Position numbers and translations under genes: made by a program | Shown: in pieces, positions 44,901-51,321 of the stretch | Layout of the letters: each line of letters opens with the position of its first letter | Numbering within the stretch: the first letter of the stretch is position 1 | Source: Anaerolineaceae bacterium | Lineage (GTDB): Bacteria; Chloroflexota; Anaerolineae; Anaerolineales; Anaerolineaceae | Assembly (NCBI GenBank): GCA_017417055.1 | Contig: JAFPZX010000072.1 | Location: 1-64,000, forward strand | Reading direction: 5' to 3' | Length of the DNA: 64,000 nucleotides | The notes under the pieces: model-generated | Seen by the model: the letters and a program-made list of their open reading frames with translations, nothing else | The model's database searches: none | What the model was told of the DNA's origin: nothing

Positions 44901-47589
44901 CATCGTCCCAGTGCTTGAAAACATAAACACGCGTCTTGTTGCGGACGAACTCATTTGTGATATCGCTGGTTTCACTGTACGGCTGATGCTCAATATGATC
45001 CTGATAGTTGGGAATATAGGTTTCATGCACATAGTAATCGTACAGATTCCCCTTCGCATCATATTTCGGAAGACGATCATACGACCAGCTCCAGTTTTCG
45101 GCAGCGGTTACACACTTTTCGGTGGTATCATGCAGCGAAATCCCGTTCTGATGGAGGTGAACACAAATTACAGAGGGTTTTTCACTTTCTTTCGCATCAT
45201 TGTAAACCCAGGTCTTTTTCCCGGAAATATCTGTCAGGTTCAGTTCATTGGTAAAGGTATAACTATGGTCATAAATATTATCATCATTGTCCGTAACGAT
45301 GTATTTATTGAACTCCATTCCATAAGCATTGGTTTCTTTTTCGCTTTCCGGTGCTTTTTCAAGAGCCCACCAGGTAACCGGCACCCAGTTGCTGTTTGTG
45401 TCTCTGACCATAGCCCGCAGTCCGGAAATGACGATCTTCCATTCGCTTGAATCGGATGCACCCGCAGACAGATTCTTTATGGCTTTGATTTCAACGAATT
45501 CTTCCTTGTCAGCAGCTGTCGGAGACTCATAAAAACAGGTCTCTTCCAAAATCCCGTTCAACTCATTGCGATAACATGTTGTTTTCGTTACGGTTCCAAG
45601 GTCGAATTTTTCAATTCCATCTTCACTGGTTTCCCTGTAGATCGTCACCCATTTTTCCAGATACTCTTCCACGCCGGGACGTTCTCCACGGCGGTTTTCT
45701 TCATCGATCCAGGTTTTATTGAGCGTGATGTCTGTAAATGCTTTCTGTGTTGTGCCGATGTTCAGTGTACCGTTGTTCCCGATTGCACCGCCGTTCCCTT
45801 TCTGGAACTGATTATCAAAACCGGAGGACATGTCCGCCTCAGCGGAATTATTCAGGAACAATACTTTGTGGTTTTCATAATGCATATCCTCAGGGTCGCC
45901 GCCGTAACCATAAAGCGCGCCATTATAGACCTGACCACCGGTACTAAAAGTGATCCCATTTGTTTTCACAGCCCACTTATGTTCTCCGCCATGGTACATC
46001 TGATTACCGATAACAGTCGGATGGTAAGTGGAGTCGTAGGACATCACATAAATATCTTTATATTCACCATTCTCATCCCGTCCGGTTAACGGATTCTCGG
46101 CTTTATTCCCATAGATCGCCGCCCCTTCCGGCATGGAGATAAAGTTGGATCCCCACATACAAGAGGCAATCGCACCACCGACATTTGCGGCATGATTGCC
46201 AACAAAAGCCGCGTCTTCCATATACAATTCGGCATTGGTATTAATCAGAACCGCTCCGCCGGCGACGTTGTACCGGGTATTATTCGTTACCTGATTTCCG
46301 ATAAAATCAGCACGGTCAATTGTCGCGTGCACATTCACTCTCGGATTGTCCATATTCCCTTTGGTTTTGTCACCTTTTGTGCTGTATCCCAATGATAAAG
46401 CGCCTGCCTGGAATGTGGACACATTCCCCTGAAACAGTGCATTGTTGATCGTCAGTGTATGGGCCTGGATATTATCACAGCTATTATCTTTTTCATCACA
46501 TTCCGTTTCAACAGCAATCGCTCCACCACGGACACTGCTTGTCGAATGTGTTACGGAATTGTTGATAAAGCGCGGTTTGCCGGTAAAGTCTGTATGATCA
46601 TACGGATCATAATCATCTTTTTTGATACCAATTGTCAGCGAACCACCGTTCATCAGGATCGCACCGCCGTAATTTACAGCGCTGTTGCCTTCAAACAAAC
46701 CATCTTCGATATAAATATCGGTGAGCAGCGCACGAATCGCGCCGCCGCCGATACCATCACGCCGTGTCTGATTTGTTGATATATTCCCGATAAATTGGCT
46801 GTTTCCGGTGATATTCAATGAGCCGCCCTGTTCCATTTGGATCGCGCCGCCGCTGCCTGCACTGTTGCCGGTAAAATTTGAGTTATGAACCGTTACTGCA
46901 GAACTTCTGGCCTGGATTGCACCACCTCCAACCAATCTTTCTGTAGAACCTGCATCGTTATCGGTAAATTCAGAATCTGCGATGTTTAATGCCCCGCCAA
47001 ACATACGAATCGCGCCGCCGTTATTGGCATTGTTATCTGCAAAACCACTGCCGCTGATATTAACAGTGGAGTTTTCCTCTGCTAAAATCACACCGCCGCC
47101 CTGCCGTGCGCTGTTATATGTAAAGTTTGAACCGGTTATCGTTACAGTTGAAGCATTATCCGCCAGGATCACGCCACCGCGGTTTCCATGATTATTTGTG
47201 AATTCCGAAGTTTTTATTTCAAGGGTTCCGCCTGAAACATGGATCACGCCAACCCGATCCGGGAGGTTTTGTACCTTGACTCCATTCAGGATCAGGCTGC
47301 CGCCGGGTTCGACGACAAAGGCATGAGCCTGTGTGGATGAAAGGTCAAAATCGCCTCCGTTGATCGTCAGTGAGGCGCCATCGGGAACGATGATCTGTCC
47401 GCCTGAACCAAATGAGAAGGCTGTGCCACTCCAGGTTTCAGTTCCCGATACAAACACCGGGTCTGTCAGCTCTCCGCTCGGCTGTGCTGCGTAAACCGCA
47501 CCGCTAAGCAGGCTGAAGGATAAAATAAAAACCGTAAATAGGATGGAATAAAATTTCCTGTTTAATAAACCATTGCCGTATCTGTACAT
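32950..47589 (-). CDS. Giant secreted adhesin: beta-helix, ~37 Cna_B domains, LPKTG and fused C-terminal sortase
   Basis: 4,879 residues from the ATG at 47589, which has GAAAGGA six bases upstream; the frame continues 16 codons further 5' without a better site. Order: signal peptide (FYSILFTVFILSFSLLSGAV, cleavage near VYA-AQ); a right-handed beta-helix of ~580 residues with GGAI...FxGNxA repeats (47.5-45.75 kb); about 37 Cna_B-like domains, each opening with KxW-D...RP and closing with xVxExxV...NTx; LPKTG at residues ~4715-4719; then a ~145-residue sortase domain with AGHN (His ~4792), LLTCEDE (Cys ~4859) and ARRVIAAR (Arg ~4871/4872). No hydrophobic tail follows LPKTG. Lys, Glu and Asn at isopeptide positions (KTW, VxE, NT) suggest self-crosslinked, stiff domains. 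It probably forms a long cell-surface fibre for attachment. No frameshift is seen over 14.6 kb. Confidence 0.93.
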   Translation of the reverse strand: MYRYGNGLLNRKFYSILFTVFILSFSLLSGAVYAAQPSGELTDPVFVSGTETWSGTAFSFGSGGQIIVPDGASLTINGGDFDLSSTQAHAFVVEPGGSLILNGVKVQNLPDRVGVIHVSGGTLEIKTSEFTNNHGNRGGVILADNASTVTITGSNFTYNSARQGGGVILAEENSTVNISGSGFADNNANNGGAIRMFGGALNIADSEFTDNDAGSTERLVGGGAIQARSSAVTVHNSNFTGNSAGSGGAIQMEQGGSLNITGNSQFIGNISTNQTRRDGIGGGAIRALLTDIYIEDGLFEGNSAVNYGGAILMNGGSLTIGIKKDDYDPYDHTDFTGKPRFINNSVTHSTSSVRGGAIAVETECDEKDNSCDNIQAHTLTINNALFQGNVSTFQAGALSLGYSTKGDKTKGNMDNPRVNVHATIDRADFIGNQVTNNTRYNVAGGAVLINTNAELYMEDAAFVGNHAANVGGAIASCMWGSNFISMPEGAAIYGNKAENPLTGRDENGEYKDIYVMSYDSTYHPTVIGNQMYHGGEHKWAVKTNGITFSTGGQVYNGALYGYGGDPEDMHYENHKVLFLNNSAEADMSSGFDNQFQKGNGGAIGNNGTLNIGTTQKAFTDITLNKTWIDEENRRGERPGVEEYLEKWVTIYRETSEDGIEKFDLGTVTKTTCYRNELNGILEETCFYESPTAADKEEFVEIKAIKNLSAGASDSSEWKIVISGLRAMVRDTNSNWVPVTWWALEKAPESEKETNAYGMEFNKYIVTDNDDNIYDHSYTFTNELNLTDISGKKTWVYNDAKESEKPSVICVHLHQNGISLHDTTEKCVTAAENWSWSYDRLPKYDAKGNLYDYYVHETYIPNYQDHIEHQPYSETSDITNEFVRNKTRVYVFKHWDDDANRDGLRVPVKFVLYEVKQGDSGQDVRTKVAEHTLGIDETSYVFDNLPLYYETAPFDLIRYAVEEETRIPEYSQTCNPVYLTEAGIRLLRYECTNKYTPKTVSVTATKTWDDENNKYDTRPKNAAEIQEFLMSVRLYAGNMPFRLYPITYVEGTAFEYRATGPYGKTYPITVTINGDVWTLSCSGLPMNDMNHQPIDWRLKEGHNKGYKPYGIAPDGSLIEVPAAGLGGEWDANSETFYYNVRNSLDEMMLTITKDWNDNNNYYGDRPTVDEFLAGIKLYKNGVFYDHGGFVKKSENVYGINAHDKVLVTLENTDTDHWIITVDHLPKREGNIDINWLISEVLPEYDSKVQPVYDNNDLIGFDLTNQHLLKFPVTKIWDDDNNRDGLRPASITIELLANGNETGDTLTLSDANGWTDIFMNLPVVDDSGYPIRYDVREAGVDTSVYTLVKIGTADYYTGFKLTNTHDIARTQISVTKVWNDLDNHYNLRPSAEEFMASFKLLADNVEFTLRDLQWSWNPDHTSAIITASSDTGDVTITLDIPANGNTWTITFSNLPARKNVQNTSTVINWTISESAAHYTPQVTSVTGGFNVVNTLEYTNLTLTKIWEDDSDAYGERPEPETFLDNFDIFDNAPFGKFVFREQIGNDYYFDSDTETYAVLTDNGNNTWTITYEKLPLYPDGTTVPWTIDEDIPNYFDVVNGKTVINKWDKVTISGTKKWSGDDAALQYRPKAVTIYLTAVNNPNINLVAQATEANGWTWEFTDLPKYNPDGSKINFVVKEKPVPNYSSTITGVANKEYEYVIENTYSAGTIDIPVVKTWDDGKDRDGIRPLYIDVILVVNGVDSNQKGVLNHNNNWTYKFEKLPLKDTNGDDITYDVKEVFSDSRYQKTKTGDASSGFSFVNTHVPATTSVSISKTWVDMDNQYDMRPAPRAFVSSLQLYANGNSYDLTGWTDVSSTGDTFVFTAKATDRSIAVDRIITVTLTGYGTNLWSVTYDNLPLNALDSHKPVVWTVQETVPHYTAQINGGSNNAFDIINTLEYTSLTLTKNWVGDTANNRPEPGVLMNGLELYAGNVRYQTGTFVEEWNNGAVWKFHSSLHPEITAEVAKSAQNTWKVTIDMLPRFVNGTTVVWSVKETVENYFTTVSGTTITNKWDRKTISGTKTWDGDDYAAAYRPKEIIVHLIAGNANVHLTTTAKAPDWTWKFENLHIYNDAGKEIIYSVYEERVVNYNNSVVEITDDQYDIKNTYNRGKTQVSVSKTWLDDGNRDGLRPRNITVILQPGDRRAVLPVNGKWEYTFTDLPVVDADGKTIVYSVEEVSVDGYDTEITGTYTTGFNIRNIHESERTEIVIRKTWNDLDNVFGVRPDVDKFVKSLVLYADSSKFDLTQLTLVSQDGTSYHYTAQSSAGEILIDVTVTDNNHWTLRVAGLPVRDLTSHHVIRWTVDESAANYTTTITGNMDNGFDVVNDLELTTLTITKKWEGDSDTVRPEPIKLMQGITLYANNQPYNFGAFVEDGNDGTTWNFRTSLQNVGITAKLTKNDANTWTVTFENLPGNYRGEKASWTVKESLANYFTEISGTTITNKWNLVTISGKKTWTGDADALQYRPTEVIINLYAENAAVDDETVAYASQNWSWKFVDLPKYTENGELIRYYVQEEPVPNYSSKLVPVSGSEYEFDIENTYTEGLTEIPVTKRWIDGENRDGIRPNYIEVVLVINGVDSNQKGVLNHSNNWTYKFEKLPLKDTEGKNITYDVKELFSDSRYQSIKTGNAKSGFTFINSYEPAVTSVSISKTWADMDNIYGMRPDVKTFVRALKLIANGNSYELTGLNQVSGSGDTYVFDAKAADNRDITITLTGYGTDQWNVTYENLPQNALVSHHPVVWTVEETVPNYTGVITGDQNSGFDITNTLNYTFLSLTKNWEGDTAAVRPEPAVLMNGLELYAGNAHYQTGAFVSDGNDGTVWKFHSSVHPEIRAEAAKTAANTWTVTIDMLPRYVNGTEAVWSVKETIANYFTSVSGTTITNKWDLTKISGIKTWEGDDYALEYRPTEIIVHLSAANADVELVTTAKAPSWTWSFDNLRKYNDAGKEIDYSVYEEPVKNYSSSVTEIADNQYEIVNTYNRGKTQVPVSKTWLDDGNRDGLRPRSITVTLQPGDRKAVLPVNGKWEYTFTNLPVVDSDGKTIVYSVEEVSVDGYDTEITGTYTSGFHITNIHKSERTEIVIRKTWNDLDNVFGVRPDVDKFVKSLVLYADNEKFDLNPLNLVSQDGSSYRYTAQSSAGEILIDVTVADNNYWTIQIAGLPVRDLTSHHVIRWTVDESTANYTTTISGNTDNGFDMVNDLELTTLTITKKWEGDNDTVRPEPINLMRALTLYANNQPYPFGNFVEERHEDSTWYFTTSVPNVGITAKLTKNDANTWTVTFENLPGNYKGERATWTVKENLTNYFTEISGTTITNKWDLVTISGKKTWTGDTDALQYRPTEVIINLYAENAAVDDETVAYASQNWSWKFVDLPKYTQNGELIRYYVQEDPVPNYSSKLVPVSGNEYEFIIENTYTEGFREIPVTKEWFDDNNRDGLRPDFIEVVLLINGEESNQKGILDHNNNWKYTFTKLPIKDGSGNNISYDVKELSVPDYVSVKSGSMTSGFLFRNSHEPALTEISISKTWSDYDDRYGLRPDAERLVRALTLNANGIPFPLMNLKLEAQNGSTYYEFTADGAAGKVKIVVEISDNGVWNIVISGLPENDQQTHKPITWTVDELLAHYTPQISGDMTDGFSIVNTLNYIPLEITKVWEGDSAQNRPDPVELMNALELYASSEPFRVGPFVETGNESGVLKFRSSVVPDITAELVLTDSSVWTVTINKLPRVLNGLQVSWTVKEKLPGYFTTIDGTTITNKWNVVTISGTKSWSGDDYALDYRPTSVIIHLTAKNADVNETTTASQAANWEWKFENLRKYDDEGNEIIYSFYEEPIVNYTRSMRQTGENRYEIINTYHENYMDIPVSKEWLDDDNRDGLRPTSITIILQPVGTTVTLPQNGKWEYTFEDLPVKDNAGNVIPYSVQELPVDEYTTVIEGNSTTGFNVKNTHETEKVELTISKIWDDLNDRYQLRPSVYAFLNALTLKAGDVPYVFDNLRLVSESEGSSVYSAEASAGSVTITVEIVIDNNWNVTVSNLPKYDLETHEPITWDVEETLSAYTVQKFGNMTDGFSLLNKLDYTSLELTKDWDDSSNAEGKRPDPEVFLRGIELFAGREPYYPGPYVLASHEGNTWIFRTVGSASDVTVSLTETYENIWNVTFDKLPRFMNGSETIWSVEEKVYGYQTKISGDMERGFLITNKLDLTTISGSKTWNHTSADGVTAPEAEKPDQIIIHLHANGEKIDEMVVTEDDNWSWTFADLPKYNENGEEIQYSVHEQPIRDYDSETVGYDINNTYAPNHRNLPVYKVWNDDNNRDGLRSQEIRVFLLADGTQIDEAVLNDANGWYHEFKQLDVYGEDNVTEIVYTVEEDPDSVPAGYQVVVNGSMDEGYEIVNTHTPETVNIEGSKRWDDSGNEGARPESVTIRLHANGVEVRKTTASEKTGWKWGFENLPAKENGVNIVYTVTEDRIDNYVPTINEETFEITNRYEPGKVSLTVSKVWVDNENRSGVRPESVSIILLENGEYLGRSVELNEDNKWTYVFSELDETRNGEPIHYTVRERNGSDLYHVSIDGNPVRGYTITNTLENETIDIEIMKIWDDEDNKDNKRPSEITVFLYADGEFTGKVLTLTEAEGWRGVFSGLEKYAEDGVTEIRYTVVEGPITGYVLSSIDDSAVTLIILTNKYRPEKPDFPFKELPKTGITGSGVMGSQKPASVRYTPVNMDLLIPSLELTTPIVWVSPVDGSYPVEWLGSDAGLMIGTALPGQGLSVIAGHNTLSSDEYGPFALISELKVGDRFFVRSANGSLMNFEVYANTKLVSDDVDGLYELASRYDSSLTLLTCEDELPEGGYAARRVIAARPR
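32953..33447 (-). other. LPKTG motif followed by sortase domain in the giant protein
   Basis: LPKTG is encoded at 33433-33447. The following residues, RYTPVNMDLLIPSLELTTPI, then SVIAGHNTLSSDEYGPFALI, LKVGDRFFVR, SSLTLLTCEDELPEGGYAAR and RVIAARPR, match the sortase barrel: His in GHN, Cys in TLLTC, and Arg 12-13 residues after it. Spacing between His and Cys is 67 residues, within the usual 60-70. It would be a class D/E/F-like sortase lacking its own membrane anchor. Confidence 0.85.
33450..45740 (-). repeat. Cna_B domain array with a ~2.6-kb higher-order repeat
   Basis: By counting the opening motif (K-x-W ... RP) I find 37 units of 80-135 residues. From about the seventh unit they cycle through four types: a long one (KTWNDLDNVFGVRPDV), one with KxWEGDxxxxRPEP, one with ISGxKTWxGDxxAxxYRP, and one with KxWxDDxNRDGLRP. 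Two successive eight-unit blocks (about 38.3-40.9 kb and the block 5' of it in the gene) match with an offset near 2,604 bp and are close to identical over long stretches. Confidence 0.85.
45760..47480 (-). other. Right-handed beta-helix (Pmp/pectate-lyase-like) region of the giant protein
   Basis: Repeats such as NSAGSGGAIQMEQGGSLNIT, NNANNGGAIRMFGG and EGNSAVNYGGAILMNGGSLT, about 20-30 residues each, with GGAI and F..N motifs as in polymorphic-membrane-protein and right-handed beta-helix adhesins. Confidence 0.8.
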
Positions 47590-47633
47590 AATCGGTCCTT
47601 TCTCCCTCATATCATGGTTAAATACAAATAGCC

Positions 47634-47663
47634 ACATTAATTGATTGCAATTATTGTGCCAAT
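47634..47663 (-). promoter_or_regulatory. Possible promoter of the giant adhesin gene
   Basis: On the minus strand TTGGCA (47663-47658), an 18-base spacer and TAATGT (47639-47634), about 45 bases before the ATG. The same interval is partly self-complementary (ATTGATTGCAAT/TATTGTGCCAAT). Confidence 0.35.
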
Positions 47664-47772
47664 CATATTGTATTATTCTATTTATGAAAATTGCTTTTTA
47701 TTGGAAACTAAGAAGATACTGATTAATCTAACATGCCCTTAAAGGAGCCACGATAAATGAATTTAGGAGCCC

Positions 47773-47840
47773 GCACACAAAGTGCAGTCCTGCTGTGCGG
47801 GCTTCGCCGCATCAGCAGGGCAGACCTTGATGTGCTTTAA
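47773..47840. repeat. Dispersed hairpin element, copy 3 of 5
   Basis: GCACACAAAGTGCAGTCCTG ... CAGCAGGGCAGACCTTGATG then TGC; lies directly after the stop of the tail-like gene, upstream of the giant gene. Confidence 0.75.
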
Positions 47841-47846
47841 ATCACG

Positions 47847-49190
47847 TCAACCGAGGATCAGGCCAAAGAGGCCGGGACACTCGCCCATGGCTGAAGCGAG
47901 CGAGGTGCCGATGGGATAAAAATTGTGATTGGACCAAAACGCCAGGGTGTACCGATGAAACCCGAGATTCCCAGCGGCATGGTTTTGAATCTGGGCCATC
48001 AGCGGTCCGTTCCCGCAGGAATGAACAAACACCTCCGCACAGCTCACGTTCCCGGCATAGGGACTCACCATCATCATATCCCGGCAGATCCCCACCGCGG
48101 CTGCCCGCAGATAGCCGCGATCCGATTCACTGATGGGAGAAGAGATCCCGACACCGGTCAGAGAAAACTCTGCATCCCCAGACGGCACCAGCACACTCAC
48201 TGTCGGTGCATCCTCATCATAATAAGGCGCCCAGCTGTTCATATGGTTCACACCCTGCGTCTTCGTCGTCGAAAGCCGCGAAAGCAGCGGACGCGGCAGC
48301 CGGTGATTCTCATTCCACAGCAGCCGCCCCGTGCAGCTGTCCTCACCGAATCCGGAATCGTTCAGCACAAAAGACCCCAGATAGCGTTTGGAACTGTCGC
48401 CGCCCATCACCCGCACGCCATCCTGCCGGGTCAGCATCCCGGAAGGACGCGCGGCTGAGGTTCCCCAGGATAAGGAACTTAGTTTCAGTCCATCTTCATC
48501 AACACCGAGAAAAACATCATACGGAATCCCGCGCTGCAAGCCCGTGAAGCGGAGCGATAATTCACTGAAGGAAAAGAGTTCCCAATATCCGCCCAGATAC
48601 AGGCTCACAGCATTTCCCCGGTAAGGTGTGAAATAAAGCGTTTCCGCCTGTCGGATATCCGCATCGGGCACCGGTTCGCCCGGAACCAGCGAGAGCCTGC
48701 CGCAGACCGCGGATGCAGTCGCAGTTGATTTGATGCGTTCCCATTCCTGTGAATTGTGAACCGTTCCCGGCACCACACCATTCCCGCTCCAGAAAAAAAC
48801 TCCAACCAGCCGTCCGCCGGATGGGGCCGAAACGCCTCCCGCACGCAATGAAAAACTGCCGTCAGCTGCACCGACCGCATAGAGAAAATACCGTCCCGCG
48901 TCCGGAAAAGCATCCGCGCTGATGCTCAGCGTTTCCGGTGACTTGCGGACAAAGATTTTACCATTGATCATCAAGGCGCAGGGATCATCCGGATCCGCTT
49001 CCAGCCGGATGGAGGTTTTGGATGCCCGTGTGAGACGGATTGCTCCCGTTTTTTGATAAAGAAGGTCCAGCAGGGTTCCGGAGTTCGTGGGATCTCCGCC
49101 CAAACACAGCGCGTCATTGCGCAGAAAATTATACTGGTCCGCTTCGGTGGCTTGTCCCGCCACCACCGCGGATGAATTTGGATAAGTCAT
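47847..49190 (-). CDS. Phage tail/baseplate-like structural protein
   Basis: 447 residues. The N-terminus (VVAGQATEADQYNFLRNDAL) resembles the opening of phage tail-fibre or baseplate-attached proteins, where a short segment with DYNNLRxDAL is common. The middle is beta-rich (VSLYLGGYWELFSFSELSLR, YDVFLGVDEDGLKLSSLSWG). The C-terminal 120 residues (NSWAPYYDEDAPTVSVLVPS, CAEVFVHSCGNG, FHRYTLAFWSNHNFYPIGTS) may be a receptor-binding head. It is the last gene of the phage-derived group and lies 260 bp from the start of the giant adhesin gene. No signal peptide. Confidence 0.6.
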   Translation of the reverse strand: MTYPNSSAVVAGQATEADQYNFLRNDALCLGGDPTNSGTLLDLLYQKTGAIRLTRASKTSIRLEADPDDPCALMINGKIFVRKSPETLSISADAFPDAGRYFLYAVGAADGSFSLRAGGVSAPSGGRLVGVFFWSGNGVVPGTVHNSQEWERIKSTATASAVCGRLSLVPGEPVPDADIRQAETLYFTPYRGNAVSLYLGGYWELFSFSELSLRFTGLQRGIPYDVFLGVDEDGLKLSSLSWGTSAARPSGMLTRQDGVRVMGGDSSKRYLGSFVLNDSGFGEDSCTGRLLWNENHRLPRPLLSRLSTTKTQGVNHMNSWAPYYDEDAPTVSVLVPSGDAEFSLTGVGISSPISESDRGYLRAAAVGICRDMMMVSPYAGNVSCAEVFVHSCGNGPLMAQIQNHAAGNLGFHRYTLAFWSNHNFYPIGTSLASAMGECPGLFGLILG

Positions 49191-49467
49191 TGTTGTCTCC
49201 TTTCAGTAGTTGGTAGTTAGTAGCTGGTAGTTGGTAGTTGTTAGTTGTCAGTGGCCAGTGGGCGTTGGGCGGTGGTCTGTAGTCAGTGGTCGGTGGCTGG
49301 TGAGCAGAGGGCAGTAGCAAGTATTCAGAAACCAGTCACCAGCCACCAGTCACTATTAAGTTGCCATGATTCGTGATTAGATAATAATTTCACCTTTCCA
49401 AACCCGAATCTTAACTGCACTCTGCACTCTGCACACTTCACTCTTCACACTTCACACTCCTAACTCC
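49191..49467. repeat. Heptanucleotide runs of two kinds
   Basis: 49200-49365 holds TTGGTAG, TTAGTAG, TCAGTGG and CCAGTGG-type units and their complements; 49419-49470 holds CTGCACT, CTTCACA, CTCCTAA and CTCCTCA units. Both have a seven-base period. No gene. Confidence 0.7.
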
Positions 49468-50001
49468 TCACTCCCAAACGGCACTGCCCCACACCGAAAC
49501 CGGAGAAAGGATCCCTTTCGGCAGCCACAGGTTTTGCTGTGCGGGACCGATGGGAAGGTCTTTCAAATTCCGCGTTGTCAGGTTGATTTCCAATGTGTGC
49601 GCGGCCTGGTAGATCGTATCGATGACCGCATGTTCGTCACAATAGAGCCCGACGATGATACCGGACTGGGTGTACAGGATGATGTCCGTCAGTTCCTGCA
49701 GGATTGCGTTTATCCGGCTGCGGATCTCCGCGGGTTCATACGGGTACCAGCCGCCGTCCGGGCAGAGCATTTCATCTGTCACCTGGGCAGTAAACCACAA
49801 ATGGCGCACCGTTTTCGGTTCCGTTTCCCGGCTGATATCCTGACCTTCCGGCCAGTAGGTCTCAAAATGGATCCGAACCCGCGGTCCGACCGAGTCTGAT
49901 TGGATGCGGTAACAGACGAGCGGGACGGGATCGTGTTTATAATGGGTGAGGATCACATCGCAATTCTCACCGGGAATCCAGTTTGGTTCGTTGTTTGGCA
50001 T
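49468..50001 (-). CDS. Unknown protein of the phage-derived group
   Basis: 177 residues. N-terminal strands (CDVILTHYKHDPVPLVCYRI, RVRIHFETYWPEGQ, TVRHLWFTAQVTDEM) then helices (EIRSRINAILQELTDII) and a last part with LYCDEHAVIDTIYQ and LEINLTTRNLKDLP. No family recognised; size, position between the portal and tail-like genes, and the mixed fold would suit a small virion or connector protein. A portal-adjacent phage role is inferred from context only. Confidence 0.55.
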   Translation of the reverse strand: MPNNEPNWIPGENCDVILTHYKHDPVPLVCYRIQSDSVGPRVRIHFETYWPEGQDISRETEPKTVRHLWFTAQVTDEMLCPDGGWYPYEPAEIRSRINAILQELTDIILYTQSGIIVGLYCDEHAVIDTIYQAAHTLEINLTTRNLKDLPIGPAQQNLWLPKGILSPVSVWGSAVWE

Positions 50002-50076
50002 AAAACATTCCTTCTTTTCTCACAGCGGCGCATCATGAGGACAATCACCTGTGCCGGCTTTGCTGAATTGGAGTAC

Positions 50077-50143
50077 GCACACTGAGTGCAGTCCTGCTGT
50101 GCGGGCTTCGCCGCATCAGCAGGGCAGACCTCGGTTTGCTTCG
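50077..50143. repeat. Dispersed hairpin element, copy 4 of 5
   Basis: GCACACTGAGTGCAGTCCTG ... CAGCAGGGCAGACCTCGGTT then TGC, in the gap after the portal gene stop. Confidence 0.75.
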
Positions 50144-50148
50144 CTATG

Positions 50149-51321
50149 TCAGGCGCGGACGATGCCGCCTTCGGTCATGCCGGGGAGGGAAATATCGTCA
50201 CCGTACACATGGATCTCGGCAGATTTGTCAAGATTTCGCCGCACCAGCGCAGCTCGTGCCAGTACATGACGCAGGATCGTTTCTGTGATCCACATCAGTA
50301 GCTGCTGACGCTGCCGGAAGTTGCGGCAGGCGCTGTCCTCTATGCCGCCGGTTTCTGCTTTGGAAGACGCCCCCGGTTCCGCAAGAAAACTCACCGGGAT
50401 CCCCACACCCGCCGCGATCACCTTCTTGATCGCCAACCCGTCTTCATTGGCCTCGCCGCTGTCCAGGTTGGGATGCACGGCTACCCATTCCTCGTTACTT
50501 CCCGCAACAAAAATCATCCCAGGCTGCATTTGCGAATTATTGAGCTGCGCCTCCCTCATTTTGCGCATGTCCTCACTCAAATCGGGAGCCTTCACCAGAT
50601 AAATAAAACTGGAGCGGTAATGGTTTAGGGACCAGCGATCTTTCAGCCATTCCTGATAACGGGTCAACCAGGGCAGCACCGGCGCCAGGTCCGATTCTCC
50701 CCACTGCCCGCCGATGGGTCGGTTGACCGTGAAATGCAGCATGGCCTCTCCTTCGGTTGGCTCCATCAGGGAAGCCGTATAAACCGTTTTTTCCTCCGGA
50801 ATCATCCTTGTTTGCGGATCCCCGATTTCTCTGAGCCGGAAATATTTCGTCTGCTCGATGTCGTTCTCGAATGGAACGATCTCCTCGATCAATCCCGCGG
50901 GAATGGCACGGACATAGCTCATGCCGCCCTTGTCAGATGCGAACATGATGAAGAGGTTGCCCGTGCGGCAGAGCTCATCGCTCCACTCCAGCAGCCGGGT
51001 ATCCATACGATTCAGTGGATGCTCCCAGAACTCGTGCAGAAAATCGTCCGCTGCCGGGTCGTCCGCACTGATGCGGAAACCTCTTCCGATGCTGAACTGC
51101 GTCGTGAGCGAGACGATCCGCCGGGCAAGGGGATCATCCCGCCAGGCGTTCAGTCCCGCTTCAATGATGCTGCGGTAATTGGCCAGCGGACGGTCCCGCA
51201 CACCGGTACCGCTTTCCCCAACATCGAAAAAACTATCGGATTCTTTCAGGGAAAGGGCAGCCTTTTTTCTGCCGGTGAAACGTTTCCGCAGCGCAGAAAA
51301 CAAATCAAATGATTTTTTCAC
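50149..51321 (-). CDS. Phage portal protein
   Basis: 390 residues. The early block LANYRSIIEAGLNAWRDDPL, then ARRIVSLTTQFSIGRGFRIS, LEWSDELCRTGNLFIMFASD, VYTASLMEPTEGEAMLHFTV and LPWLTRYQEWLKDRWSL match portal proteins of tailed phages (clip and stem region with RSxxFIYLVKAPDLSEDM). It is slightly short at the C-terminus (usual 420-550). Portals form the ring through which DNA enters the capsid. The ATG at 51321 lies within the end of the endolysin gene (17-base overlap), so the two are co-translated. No terminase, protease or capsid gene is near. Confidence 0.85.
   Translation of the reverse strand: MKKSFDLFSALRKRFTGRKKAALSLKESDSFFDVGESGTGVRDRPLANYRSIIEAGLNAWRDDPLARRIVSLTTQFSIGRGFRISADDPAADDFLHEFWEHPLNRMDTRLLEWSDELCRTGNLFIMFASDKGGMSYVRAIPAGLIEEIVPFENDIEQTKYFRLREIGDPQTRMIPEEKTVYTASLMEPTEGEAMLHFTVNRPIGGQWGESDLAPVLPWLTRYQEWLKDRWSLNHYRSSFIYLVKAPDLSEDMRKMREAQLNNSQMQPGMIFVAGSNEEWVAVHPNLDSGEANEDGLAIKKVIAAGVGIPVSFLAEPGASSKAETGGIEDSACRNFRQRQQLLMWITETILRHVLARAALVRRNLDKSAEIHVYGDDISLPGMTEGGIVRA

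Noticed and set aside
33033..47191. Many plus-strand frames of 60-350 codons opposite the giant gene, for example 40882-41934
   Set aside because: They repeat at the same offset as the Cna_B array (similar frames at 38278 and 40882), lack ribosome sites and are antisense shadows of the repeated domains.
47590..47637. 16 extra N-terminal codons for the giant protein
   Set aside because: The ATG at 47589 has the ribosome site and starts a normal signal peptide.
47847..49190. Diversity-generating retroelement target in the tail-like protein
   Set aside because: No reverse transcriptase or template repeat is in the window, and no adenine-biased variable region is seen.
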